Source: Quillaja saponaria (taxonomy: Eukaryota; Streptophyta; Magnoliopsida; Fabales; Quillajaceae). Taken from it: a stretch of DNA of 64,000 nucleotides. The stretch lies in contig CM055618.1 of assembly GCA_029379385.1 (NCBI GenBank), forward strand, positions 2,552,134-2,616,133. The letters run 5' to 3'. The notes below the pieces were generated by a model that worked only from the letters and a program-made list of their open reading frames with translations, was not told the origin of the DNA and did not search any database. The position numbers were made by a program, and so were the translations under genes. Below, piece after piece: positions 35,301-46,517 of this stretch. Positions within the stretch are counted from its first letter, which is position 1. Each line of letters starts with the position of its first letter.

Positions 35301-38300
35301 ATCTTTGACTTTTTTACCTGTTATGCTTTGTGATTTTCTTGGGATGTTCATTTTGTTTTTCACAATTTGAATAACAGAGAAGCCTCTGACCATCCTCTTT
35401 TGCATAAATTTGTAATTATTGCTCGTTCTTCAGTTTGTCCCACAAAAGGGATTGGACTTTGGATAGTTCAAGATCATTCTTTGTGATTTTTCTTCCTTAT
35501 CTTGTTTTCCCTTCTTTTCAGAATCTTTCCCTCTTGATAATTCCATTCGGAAGCCTGCCTAAAACTTCCTCTAAGGCTAATGTATTTGTTTGGTAGTTTT
35601 CTTACTAAGATCATACCAATACTATATTGCATATGCAAAGGTCAAATACGGTATTATCTCCAGATACATATGTTATGTGTTATTACCTCAAAGTCTAATG
35701 CCCGATATTGTTCAGACTACTTTGTTTCTTGGACATGTGGAATAGGCTTTTTGGCATTCTTTGGCTAGGAATAATTTTTCCCTTAAAGTATGGAGGTTGT
35801 ATGTTGTTGATTAAGGTTAAGAGGTTTGGAAGGAGAAAAAAGGATAAGGTTCTTGAAGGTGTGTCATGTTGGGGGTTATTTGATGTTTCTGGTTGGATGC
35901 AGCTATAGGATCTTTGATGATCAGTTTCTCATGCCACAAATTATTTAGGACAAAATAGCCTTTTGGCCTCTTTTTGGTGCTTAGCTTTGGGGTTTGTAAA
36001 AGGTTTTTTTTAGAGGATATGTTGAGGGGGCCAGCCTTTTTTTGCTAGATGTTGTTTCAGGTTTCTTCTTGCTGTAATCTTTTGTTTAGAACATCTAATT
36101 TAGAAACTGATCATCAAGAAGAAACCTGAAACAACAACGAGAGAAATTTATATAATTCTTGTTTAGATGTTGTTTCAGGTTTATAAATAAGATTTTGTCT
36201 TATTTAGGACAAAATATCTTGTTTCAAATTATTTAGGACAAAATAGCCTTTTGGCCTTTTTAACAATGAGAGAAATTTCTTATAAAAAAGAAAATTATTG
36301 AGGGAACATGCTGTTCTTTACTCTTTTTCTAGAATGGACTCAACTGCCTTTGAGGATCACTATTTGCTGGGGACTTATAAAAGGGTCTGATGTCAGGGAA
36401 AGAAGTTAGATGTGCAATTACTTGAGCTGTTTCTACAGCAATTCTAATTTAGGGTTTCTACTTTCTATGTCCTTTATAATTTATTTTGGAATGTACTATG
36501 ATTAAATCTAGGGTTACTTTTATAAGGCTGTTGTCTATTAAAAAAGACTTATGACAATAATAAATAGTCATGTTTTGATAATTAAAAACTAGCCTTTTGC
36601 TTTAGTCCTGTTTTCCCTATATAAGTAATGACTTTTATTAGAAGAAAAGGAGGGAAATATCTTTGTTCTGAGAGATCTTTAGTTTTTCTTATTTAGCACC
36701 CAAAGGGATGTTATGCCTTTTCATTCCCTCTGCTTTTTGACGGTTTGATTAATTATATACTTGATACTGCCTGCACCATGTGATTTGTATTTGTTTAATG
36801 AGTTTGACATATCCATGAGAAGGTTTATTGTAAATACTTTTAGCTTTACATTTAGAAGTAAGCAATATATCATGTGGATTTGGCTTCTGGTAACAGAAAA
36901 AGATAACAACCGCAAAAAAAGGATAGAGAAGTAACAGAATACTGTTCCTACTTGCTGTTATTCAAAACATTCAGTAAAGTTCTATTGTTATACAAAATGA
37001 GTTTTTAACTCATCAGACTTCGTGATTTATACTAAGCTACTCAATAATTTCTGTAAATGTTAAAAAAGAACCAGATAACATTACCGATGAGTGTTTAAAG
37101 CAAAATAATTTGTAAATATGTCTTTCCATTAGATAATATCTATTAATAAAGCACAAGCTGTTACCAATCGTGTGTCTATGGCATCAAAGGTTCCAAATGT
37201 AACCTTCTAAATACCTATATCGATCTTTAACTTACCTACATTCTGGATAATGATGTAATCCCAGCATGGATGATCCAATAGCAAGGCGTTCTTTTTTTGT
37301 TTCTATTGTTAAATTGTAACTAATTGCTCTACTCTGTGACACTTCTCTCCCTACTTATCTTGGACAAAATTGTCTTTATGGCTTCTGCTTAGGTTTCAGC
37401 AGCTGGTGCTTATCAGGGTATTTCTTTATTTTTGGCAGTGCCACTGGCATGCTATTCTTATTAGTGTTTCTTATTTTCTTCAGTTTTTCTCTTTGCAGGA
37501 CTTCTTGTCCTCCCCTCTTGTACTTGTTTTCCGTTTTAAAATAATTAGTTTTCTTAAAAAAAGTTTATACACTTAAGGAAGCAATTATAATTGTGAACAG
37601 CATGAACATTTTGTAATCTTCTATTAACTATTAAAAGCCTAGGGAAAGATTGGGGAAAGATGGTCAAGTCTTCTTGACAATTTTTAGAAGCTGGCTTTTC
37701 TCTAAAAGTAACACAAAGAGCTGTATTATTGACTGGATTACTTGGATTAGCTGAAGAAACAAAGACTAATGTTCTCTGGAATGGATAGGTGTCTAGTTTT
37801 TATAGTTGGAACATGCTTCTCAAATTTTCAAAGTTGTTGTTTCTCTTCAACCGTTGAGCATGATTGGAGAAATTCTTTTGTTGTTTTCTGTTTTTCTCCT
37901 TCTCTCTTCTATTAATGATGTTTCTTTTTCTATCACAAAAAATAAAAAATAAATAAATAAAAATAAATAAATAAATAAATTGTAGGCACAATAGTTTGTG
38001 ACCAAAAATTAGTCAGAGCCCATCAGTGTGTACCAAGAGGCTACTTACAACAATAGAAAAGGAATTGGTTTTAAAATATTAAGTTTCTTTAAGCTTGATG
38101 TATCATTTCATATTTCAGGAAATGCTAGTGGGCATGATTTTGGACTGTCGGAGATTGGTCCCAGTGATAGTTGCTTTTGTTGATCGCTTGCTTAACTGTG
38201 AAAAGCATAATTGGTTGGGGGAGCAGCTACTTCAGAAATTTGATGAGCGCTTGCTTCCAAAAGTGAGAATGGACTACAAGCTTGTTTTGTGCTTCCCAAT

Positions 38301-40288
38301 ATTTGAGAGGATTGCAGAAAATGACACAATTCCACCACGTGGACTATTAGAACTGCTTACAAAATTCATGCTTTTCCTTGTTGAGAAACATGGCCCTGAT
38401 TCGGGATTGAAATCTTGGTCACAGGGAAGTAGAGTTCTTGGAATTTGTCGAACAATGCTGATGCACCACCATAGTTCCAGATTGTTCCTTAGACTGTCTC
38501 ACCTTCTTGCATTTACGTGCCTTTATTTTCCTGATTTGGAGATTCGTGACAATGCAAGGTATTCCTCTATAAATTTCATCTGTGTTCAATTCTTCATTTT
38601 CTATGTTTTTTTTCCTTGGCTTTTTTCTTTTGGTCTCTGAGCATAGTTCTTTGTGTTTCTCCTAGTCCTGGCATGTCTAATGAGCACATCTTCTATTGAT
38701 GAAAATATAGATAGCTGGGGAAAGCATGAAGAGTCTGCAAAAGATAGATAACCCGTTACTGACAGATGACATTGACAATTTTCTTTCACCTTCATTATTT
38801 TGCAGAATCTACCTGCGGATGCTGATCTGTGTACCAGGAAAGAAACTGAGGGACCTGCTGAACCTTGGGGAGCTGTTCCTTGGAATTTCACCATCCCAAC
38901 ATTCCAGCTCATTTTTCAGTGTCCAGTCACCTAGATCTTCTCAAAAGTTCAAAACAGCAAGGAATTTGTCATCCTTTGTTCACATTGAGCGTGAAGCCCC
39001 CCTGCTTGTAAAGCAATCTTGGTCCTTGTCTTTGTCAAATTTAGGGGTTAGTAGTAGCAAACCTGCTAATCTAGAAGGTGTGAGGGACAGTGAAAACCCA
39101 GTAGAGGAAGTGGAATTGTTTGATAACTCCAATGCCCAATTTATCACTGAAGCTGAAAGAATTGATCAGGTACAGGAGCCACTACGTGTGATGGATTCAA
39201 AGGTTTCAGAAATTTTAAGCACGTTAAGGAAGCACTTTTCATGCATTCCTGACTTCAGACATATGCCAGGGTTTAAGGTTAGAATATCATGTAACTTGAG
39301 ATTTGAGTCAAAGCCTTTCAATCAAATGTTGGGAATTGATTCCCCTGCCGGACCTTTGGATGGAATAGATGCACTTCCTGCTATATATGCAACTGTGTTA
39401 AATTTCTCATCCTCTGCACCATATGGGCCTATTCCGCCATATCGTATTCCGTTTCTTCTTGGTGAACCTCCTATGGATGATAACGAATCTTGCCAAGATG
39501 CCTTGTTAGGGCTTGTTCCTGTAGAAAATGGTTCTAGAGAAGAGGAAAACTCTAGAGCTCCTGTGGTCATTGAAATGGAGCCCAGGGAGCCAACACCAGG
39601 TTTGGTTAATATTCAAATTGAAACAAATGCAGAAAATGGTCAGATTGTTCAAGGTCCGCTTCATGGCATCACAGTAGGCATAGAAGACATGTTTCTTAAG
39701 CCTATTGTTCCATTCGGCATCCCTGAAGATTCAATCCCTGGCTATAACTTGGATTTGTTTAGTGCTTTATGGGAAGCGTGTGGGTCATCTTCCAACACTG
39801 GACGGGAGACCTTCACACTAAAAGGAGGCAAAGGGGTTACAGCCATTAGTGGGACCCAGTCAGTGAAGCTACTTGAAGTCCCTGCACCCTCTTTGATCCA
39901 GGCAACTGAGCGCTACCTGGCACCCTTTGTTGCAAGTGTGATTGGGGATCCACTTGTTGATATTGTAAGGGAGGGGGGTGTCATCAGGGATATCATTTGG
40001 AAAAATGCTTCAGATGCCTCTGATGATGCTACTTCAGTGACTGCTCCTCTGGATATGGGTCCTCTTCATCTTACTTACAATGATGATGAAAATGAGGGGG
40101 AGGGTCTTAGCAATATTAGGAAAAGAAACATGGGTTTGTTTCTTATTTTAATATTTCTTCCTCCAAGGTTCCATCTCCTTTTCCAAATGGAAGTTTGTGA
40201 TGTTTCAACTTTAGTTCGAATCCGGACTGATCACTGGCCAAGCTTAGCTTACATCGATGATTATCTGGAAGCATTATATTTGGTGTAA
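32302..40288 (+). CDS. AP5B1: AP-5 complex subunit beta-like protein (adaptor complex large subunit)
   Basis: Exons are 32302-33756, 38119-38558 and 38806-40288, separated by GT-AG introns of 4362 and 247 bases. They join in frame to 1125 codons and end with TAA. The ATG has A at -3 (gaccATGA) and opens MTEKRLPPLTPLSPQEWENL. The protein is helical and Leu-rich over residues ~1-630, as in the HEAT-like trunk of adaptor large subunits. An acidic, Ser-rich linker follows, then a C-terminal domain with PPRFHLLFQME and LVRIRTDHWPSLAYIDDYLEAL. Order and length agree with the plant family typified by Arabidopsis AT3G19870. AP-5 is a late-endosomal, non-clathrin coat acting in endosome-to-Golgi retrieval; that role is taken from the animal family. 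No stop or frameshift breaks the exons. Identification is from memory of the family, not a search. Confidence 0.82.
34945..36005 (+). mobile_element. LINE (L1-type) ORF2 C-terminal fragment
   Basis: The text matches the region after the RT of plant LINEs. First come YLGLLLLLVSIPVEWLRDL and LFRNIILVGIWLWRFAR (34960-35200), equal to the usual SLFKIP... and LRNxALLGKWLWRF. Then WDVHFVFHNLNNREASD appears near 35330-35395. A zf-RVT-like domain follows at about 35590-35930: NTILHMQRSN, VLSPDTYVMCY, DMWNRLFGILWL, FGRRKKDKVLEGVSCWGLF, and R-I-F-D-D just after. Stops and frameshifts are many. No poly-A end or target-site duplication was seen. It lies in sense orientation within intron 1 of the AP-5 gene. 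Confidence 0.82.
35913..36258. repeat. Fold-back and direct micro-repeats inside intron 1
   Basis: A 21-bp perfect inverted repeat has arms at 36051-36071 and 36115-36135 (gttgtttcaggtttcttcttg). A second inverted pair, ttgatgatcagtttct near 35915 and its complement near 36102, overlaps the loop. A direct repeat of about 32 bases (caaattatttaggacaaaat and on) occurs near 35937 and 36224, and gatgttgtttcaggttt occurs again at about 36167. Confidence 0.88.
37938..37980. repeat. (AAAT)n microsatellite in intron 1
   Basis: About ten AAAT units with small interruptions, 140 bases upstream of exon 2. Confidence 0.9.
38559..38805 (+). other. Intron 2 of AP5B1, 247 bases
   Basis: Donor GCAAG|GTATTC and acceptor TTTTGCAG|AATCTA. 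It splits an AGA (Arg) codon after its second base. Reading through it would introduce a stop shortly after the donor. Confidence 0.88.
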
Positions 40289-41030
40289 GAGTTGTTGTTC
40301 TTCTATGGATTGTTCACTTCCAAATAGGTCAGTTCTGATTATACTTTCTCATCCTCACCTGCTGACTTTCTGGACATTCACTGGATTTATGTTTCAAGTT
40401 TATTGCTTTGGTCCTTATCCATATTGTTTAGCACAAGGAAGGTGTTTTTTCCTTTTTTTTCTTTTTTCATTTTTTCCTTTTTCTTTTTTTTCGTTTTCTT
40501 TTTTCTTTTATTTTTTTCTTTTTTGCACCCTGAAACAAACTTAGTGTAAATACTTTTGTTAGGGAGCCCCTTTCTATATCTTGTATATTTTCTCATTGAA
40601 TGAATAATTTTAGAGATTCCATTTTAATTTGAATTGGAATTTAACTCTATCTTGACTAATTTGGATTATCCATTTTGCAACAAATGATTTTTCATAGTCC
40701 TTGCTCATTGTATATTCAACACTATAAACTTTAGGATGTCTCATTAGGTGCTTAACATCGGGTTCATAGTTCAGTTAACGGTGTCAGTATGTGCTATTTT
40801 CTTCCATCCCATCAATAGGGTTCTGGGTTTTATGCAGAATGTTGTTCTTGATACTGGTGCAATCTTTTTGTTTTGAACACGTTTTGTTTATTTTATATTT
40901 TTATATTTTCAATCTTGCGTATGTGTTTGAAATGTTATTGATATTACAATTTATCTATTAGCACCTCTGTTTCTTACAATAGTAATGAACTACTGATACT
41001 GACGTCTTCTACTTTTTAGTTAATTAAAAA
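40289..41030 (+). other. 3' UTR and downstream sequence of AP5B1
   Basis: A long T/C-rich tract (40447-40525) follows the stop codon. gaatgaataattt near 40597-40610 is a plausible near-AATAAA polyadenylation signal. Nothing further is recognised up to the duplicated segment. Confidence 0.5.
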
Positions 41031-41034
41031 AAGA

Positions 41035-41200
41035 GTCTTTCGATTCACATTTACGCTTGCAGGCCATCAGGAAAGGGATAATATTAAGATTATAATTAAT
41101 AATAATAATTGCAAAAATAACATCTACCATTTCTAGAAAATAATAAAATTAATTTGATACACATGAACTGCTATTTCAATTCCATGTCTTAGTTCATAGA

Positions 41201-41236
<36 letters not shown>

Positions 41237-41975
41237 TTTATTTGATGGGTATGTCTGGATAAAGTGTGTAAAAATATTTTTCAAGTAATGTAAAATATAA
41301 AAAAATTGTTTTATTTTATTTGTTCGTAAAAGATATTAAATATGAAAATCATTAAAATATAATTTTAATAAATATTATAATTATATTTTAAACCTAAATA
41401 TTATTTTAAAAACTAAACCAAACATAAGTGATATATATTCTGTATCCCAATGTTTATTCTATTTTAACATTAAATAATAAAAAATAATATAATTATATAA
41501 AATAAATAATTAAATATAATAGTTTTATATAAAAATAGCAATGGTAAAGTTCGAAATTTACATTAGAATTTTTCAGTAACATGCTTTGAGTATGCAAGAA
41601 GTGACATCCACTGCTTGGATATCTCGTTGGCAACTTAGGGGCGCTCCCTGATATTGCTTGTGGGTCACAACTGAATTACATCCCAGTAAATATCCACGAT
41701 GTATACATCTCAACCTAGTCTCCCTAATTAAGCACCAGTAGGGACTCAGACATTAAATCCAATCTCACAAACCAAAAACAGTCAAACTGCACCTATGTTA
41801 AAAAAGTTTGGCAACCAAAGGCATGAGCACACAGAACGAAGGAAACCAATTCAGTAACCAGAAGTTACACGGATTACACGTACGTTGGTTGGAAACTAGG
41901 GTGGTAACCCCAATTATGGTGGGCTAAATGCATCGGTTTTTGGAAATCCATATAGGGTAGTAAATGATAGAATCG
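41035..41975. repeat. Duplicated intergenic segment, copy A
   Basis: Matches 44720-45530 in the same orientation. Shared text includes gtctttcgatt-acattta, ataacatctaccatttctag, gtaacatgctttgagtatgc, cagtagggactcagaca, and gggtggtaacc with aattatggtgggc. An (AT)n run interrupts copy A at 41202-41227. No protein is encoded; the nature of the segment is unknown. Confidence 0.88.
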
Positions 41976-42993
41976 GTACCGACTAAAATGCGGTGGGGAT
42001 TTTTTTATATATAAAATATTAGTAATATAGATGTAATGTTTCTTGTCAGAATATGTAAGACATTCTATTTACCTTTTTATTTTAAAGATAATATATATAT
42101 ATATGTAGGGGGGCTTACAAAAATTGGGGGCAAGTGCCTTTTGGAAATTAAGGGTGAGTAGGCAGTTGGCTCGACTTAGTTTTAGGCCTTTGCCTACCCA
42201 ACCCGATCATATCGGTTTCCTAAAATTGTCATTTTCATAAAAATAACAACAAAGCATTCTTAAATTAAAAGAAAATAATATCTGAATAATCCAAAATTTT
42301 GAAAATCCATTTGCTTTTTGTAGTAAATGGCTTTTCTTATTTTCTGACAACTACCAGAGCTTTATATATGTATATATATATATTTTATTATCGAGTCTTT
42401 AATACATGAATGTTAGGATTTTAATTAGAGGTGAAAATTAGGGGTGAGCATAAAGTCAGGTCGGTTTTTGACCTTTGCCTAATCAATCTGATCATATTGA
42501 TTCTCCAAAATTGTCATTTGCCTGAATAACTATCTAAGTCTATTTCTAGAATTTTCCAACTACTAGAAACAAGTTGATTTTGGTCAATTTTGATCAACTT
42601 CGATTGCTTTCAAAAATACAAGAATTACATACGGTAAATTAGATTTCTTAAAAATAACAACAAAAAACACAATAAATTGAAAGGAATTTTTTCTGAATAA
42701 ACAGATCCATTCCATTCAAGAAGAATTGAAGAGGATGACATGCAGAGCAAAACCAAAAACCAAGCCGAGATTAAAATTGGATGTTCCCTTTCTCTGAAAA
42801 ACGAAGTTAAGTAACTTTGTTGTTCAAAGATAAACAACATCGATTCAACATTTTACTGATTCGATCTTTGATAAATCAATTTCAAATTTAGTCACTAAAG
42901 CGAATGAAGAGACTAGATAGTGAGAAATCATAAAAGCATGGAGGGCAGAAACACTAAAACGTGGAAGATTGAAGTATAACAGCAAAGAGGGAG
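41976..42993. other. AT-rich intergenic sequence with degenerate internal duplication
   Basis: The block ccttttgcctaccc / gatcatatcggttt / ctaaaattgtcatttt (about 42178-42236) recurs at about 42462-42520 in altered form. The words aaaataacaacaaa and gaataa recur at 42240-42290 and 42650-42700. No gene is seen. Confidence 0.5.
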
Positions 42994-43450
42994 TGTTGAC
43001 ACTCTAAAATAGTAGCCCCGAGTCAACAGAGATTGTTGTATCTAGTCAAATGCATTGACCAATATTGCCTAATAAAATAGAGACACGTGGAGTTGACACA
43101 TCACCCAAATTTGGTCAAAGACTTGGATTAATTTGGTCGAACCAGTTAAGTAATCGTGATCCCAAAGGTTAGGCATTAAGGGCACTTAAACCGATTGTCA
43201 CTAGTTTAGGTTATTGGGCTAAAATTATGGTCCTAAGGTGATTGATTAACTTAACCGTTCAGATCAAAGTCCTATATAAGCTTAATTAAGACTTTGTAAA
43301 GAACACAGAAACATCTTCTACAAGGAATACCGGTAGTTTGTACTATACTATTCACAATTGTTTGATTATTTTCTCATGAAATTGTTTGATTATTTTCTCT
43401 TGAAATATTTTCCTAGCACGATGCTGTAAAAACCCAAGTTTCCAAAAACA
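42994..43450 (+). repeat. Gypsy-type LTR, 457 bp, with adjacent primer binding site
   Basis: Starts TGTTGACACTC and ends CAAAAACA, with a TATA box (TATATAAG, 43273-43280). Immediately after the end stands attggcacgtcttgtgggac, a mutated form of the TTGGCGCCGTCTGTGGGA site that follows the 5' LTR of many plant gypsy elements. It is therefore the 5' LTR of a mostly lost element. No second LTR was found. Confidence 0.75.
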
Positions 43451-43470
43451 ATTGGCACGTCTTGTGGGAC
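43451..43470 (+). other. Primer binding site of the lost gypsy element
   Basis: attggcacgtcttgtgggac directly follows the LTR end. Compared with the usual ATTGGCGCCGTCTGTGGGA it carries a few substitutions and an extra T. Confidence 0.65.
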
Positions 43471-44719
43471 TTCTTGGTTGGCAATGTCATGATAATCGTG
43501 AAGCCAAACTGTGATCCCAAATTGTTTAGATGCTGAGGATCCTAGTCTAAGAACGTATAAAACAGACTATGGGCTTGTAAATAAAAGGATTTAGTCTGAC
43601 AATGTCAATGGTTGAGATTTAATAAAGGTGAAAATAATTAGTAATTAAAAGGATTAGCAATCAGGGAGACTCATCTCCCTCCTAACTCTTCACTCCCTCT
43701 ATCCCAGACAAAACATCTTGGATATGGTATTCAATTGAATCAATAAGAAAATGTTTAAAACTTTGTAGTCTGAGTGGAAAGTTTCAGATATTTGCATCTT
43801 AGCTAGAAAAATGATAACATCATGATTTTTTAAATATTTTATTTTAGAATTGCTAAAAAAAAAAAAATATATATATATATATGTCCTGGAGATGCCCGAT
43901 CTGATTTGCTTAATTTTTTCTATTCTTTTTTATTCCTTTTAATTTTTGGCTTTGATGTTCCCGATCCAATTTGTATTGGGGATAAACTGCATAACTTAAG
44001 ATAAGAGACTAGAAGTGACAGGTGTAGACATCGCTGGGAGATTAAGTTAATGTTTGATGTATTGAAATCGAAAGGGATATAAATGATGGGAGTTGAGATT
44101 TATTCATTAAAGATGGAAATTTAAGGCCAACACTAATATGAGATTATTTTTTAAGAAGATTAGATTTAATCTTAACCTTTGAGTTTTAATTGTACACATG
44201 GCATTCATTTGAGTATGCACTTGGCATGCCTGTTTGGTGCATGATTTGATACCTCCGATTGCTGATTAGAGACCTCCAATTGTAGATTGGGTGAGTTTGT
44301 TTATCCAATTTGTCAATCACAATCTAAATTAAATCGACAATCTGATCTATTCAAATATATATTTTTCTAAACAATCTATTTTTTTGTTTTTTTGTTTATA
44401 GTTTATTGGAAGGTCACATTTTGGTTGACATAAAAAAATTATTATAAAAATTTTTGTCATATTTTTTTTAGAAATTGATTAATTTAATAATTAAAGAATA
44501 ATCTTTTTTTGGTAAGTAAAGAATATTCTATTACATAATAAGTGGTGATATGTATACCTTTCATGGTAATTTAATACTCAAACTGACTTATATTATATAT
44601 ATACCAAACACATATTAGACTTATATCATATGAACCTGACTTTCACTATATGACATGCAATTTGACTTGTAGTCAATATAACTTTTGCAATCTTTATACC
44701 AACTGACACTAAAAATGAT
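43471..44719. other. Intergenic sequence, nothing recognised
   Basis: AT-rich, with an A-run and (AT)n tract at about 43855-43882. No gag frame of the LTR element above could be followed. No gene or RNA is seen. Confidence 0.4.
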
Positions 44720-45537
44720 GTCTTTCGATTGACATTTACCCTTGCACTCTATCAGAAAAGAGATAATATTGAGATTGTAATTAATTATAATAATAATAGC
44801 AAAATAACATCTATCATTTCTAGAATAGAAGACTAATTTGGTACACATGAATAGTCATTTTAATTTATGTATGATTTCATATAATGATTTTTTTTTATTT
44901 AATATGTATTTAGTTTTAAAATGTTCATTCTATTTTGACATTTTTTATTCTGTAAAAATTGGAATCATCAAAACCTAGGAGTGGGATTTCTAATTCTTAT
45001 TTTTATGAAATTAGTTTATTTTTATCAAATGATAAAAATATCTTCCATATCACATTAAATAATAATAATAAAAATTATAAAAAATAAATAATCAAATATA
45101 AATTTTTTCTATAAATAAAATAATAATGGTAAAGTTTGAAATTTACATTAGAATTACTCAGTAGCATGCTTTGAGTATGCAAGAAGTGACCTATCCACCA
45201 CTTAAATATCTTGTTGGCAACTTAAGGGGCACTCCCTAATACCATGATGTATACACCTTAAGCTAGTTTGCCTAATTAAATATCAGTAGGGACTCAGACA
45301 TCAAATCCAATCTCACAAACCAAAAACAATCGAATTGCTCTAACGTTAGAAAATAAGTTTGGCAAACAAAACCAAATAAATAGGCATGAACGCACAGAAC
45401 ATTGGAAACCAATTTAGTAACCAGAATTTACACGTACTACTGGTTGGAAACTAGGGTGGTAACCCAAATTATGGTGGGCCAAATGCACTGGTTTTTGGAA
45501 ATCCATATCGGTAGGAATGATGTAATCGGCACTTACC
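44720..45537. repeat. Duplicated intergenic segment, copy B
   Basis: Second copy of 41035-41975, same orientation, offset about 3.6 kb. It lacks the (AT)n expansion and has some private sequence (about 44930-45050). It is cut at 45538 by an Athila-type LTR at the point where copy A reads aatcggtaccgac. Confidence 0.87.
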
Positions 45538-46500
45538 TGATAACTCTTTGAAAAAGAGTTATTTCATTACCTTTTGAGCACTAAAGTTGGCTAAGTTCTT
45601 GAACAAAGGAGTGAAATGCAATCGGTTTTCGTTTGTTTCAAGTTTAGTTGTATTTGTTTTAGGATTTTATTGATTTCTAATTTTTGCTTGATATTTTAGT
45701 AGCTTCATTTATTTTTTAGTTATTTATTTTGTTTTGAATGTGTTCGATCCAGTGACACTCCAGAGCATGAAGAATGGTGAAGTGAAAAGCCAACATTGTA
45801 GCTCTGGATATTTTGGTGCCATATGGCTGTCCTTACAGCAGATTCCCAAGAGTTTAGGCTTTAGAAAGTTGAGGCACAACACTGGAATGCTAGTTACAGA
45901 AGCTTTTGTCACGAGAGTTGGGTGACGCAACGCTAGCAAGTTGGTGCCGGGGCACTAGAAGACAACACATGATGCCCTAAGTCCGAGAGCTTGGTGCTGC
46001 AATGCTGGGAAGTTGGAGCTGTGGCACCTGTGTGATAAATTGCTTACATAATTGACTCAAATTAGAATGAAATAACTTATAAAAAAAAAGGGAAATTCTT
46101 AGCAATTAAGAACACACATTAGAACAAGGAAGCACGAAGATTCTAAGGAGTTTTTGAAGACTTGAAGCATGACAACTTTTAGATTTCTCTTCTTCCCTTC
46201 TAATTTTCTGAATTCTCTTGTAATGACAATCATGTTTACTATTTCACGTATGTTTTCCTTAGTTAGTATGGGGTAGTTTACTCTTTTGAGGTTGCAATTG
46301 AACTCAACATGTAGCTTGAATACTCTCTTGCTCTTAATTATTCATGTTAATGGTTTTTAGGTTGTTTATGTTTGTCCTATCCTTAATGCTTCTAATTGTT
46401 TAATAATCAATTAGATTAATTAGGAATCTTAAATAAACTTGTAAAAGGAAATTTAGGGTTAGCCATAGATGAACTAGCACATATTTAAATTATTCTTATA
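45538..46500 (+). repeat. Athila-type LTR, 5' two-thirds
   Basis: Starts TGATAACTCTTTGAAAAAGAGTTATTTC, the standard opening of this LTR type. It continues with taagttcttgaac, ttagttatttattttg, a CG/TG-rich part (45900-46020) and tgcaattgaactcaacatgtagcttg. It breaks off near 46500 at the edge of the pararetroviral segment. About 960 bases remain, against 1.42-1.57 kb for the complete LTRs in this window. Confidence 0.83.
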
Positions 46501-46517
46501 TTTGGATATTTAAATTA

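Larger units (their letters stand above)
33757..38118 (+). other. Intron 1 of AP5B1, 4.4 kb, with LINE remnant
   Basis: Donor ACAG|GTTCCT and acceptor TATTTCAG|GAAATG. It is far larger than intron 2. Contents: unrecognised AT-rich sequence (33757-34940), an L1-type LINE fragment (about 34945-36000), a fold-back patch (35910-36260), unrecognised sequence (36260-37930), and an (AAAT)n tract at 37938-37980. Confidence 0.85.

Noticed and set aside
38601..38912. - strand frame of 103 codons
   Set aside because: Antisense to intron 2 and exon 3 of the AP-5 gene.
40257..40544. + strand frame of 95 codons at the end of the AP-5 gene
   Set aside because: Overlaps the last codons and runs into a T/C-rich 3' UTR tract; no domain.
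45724..45939. Two antiparallel frames of 71 and 63 codons
   Set aside because: Both lie within an LTR and match no protein; they come from its GC-richer part.
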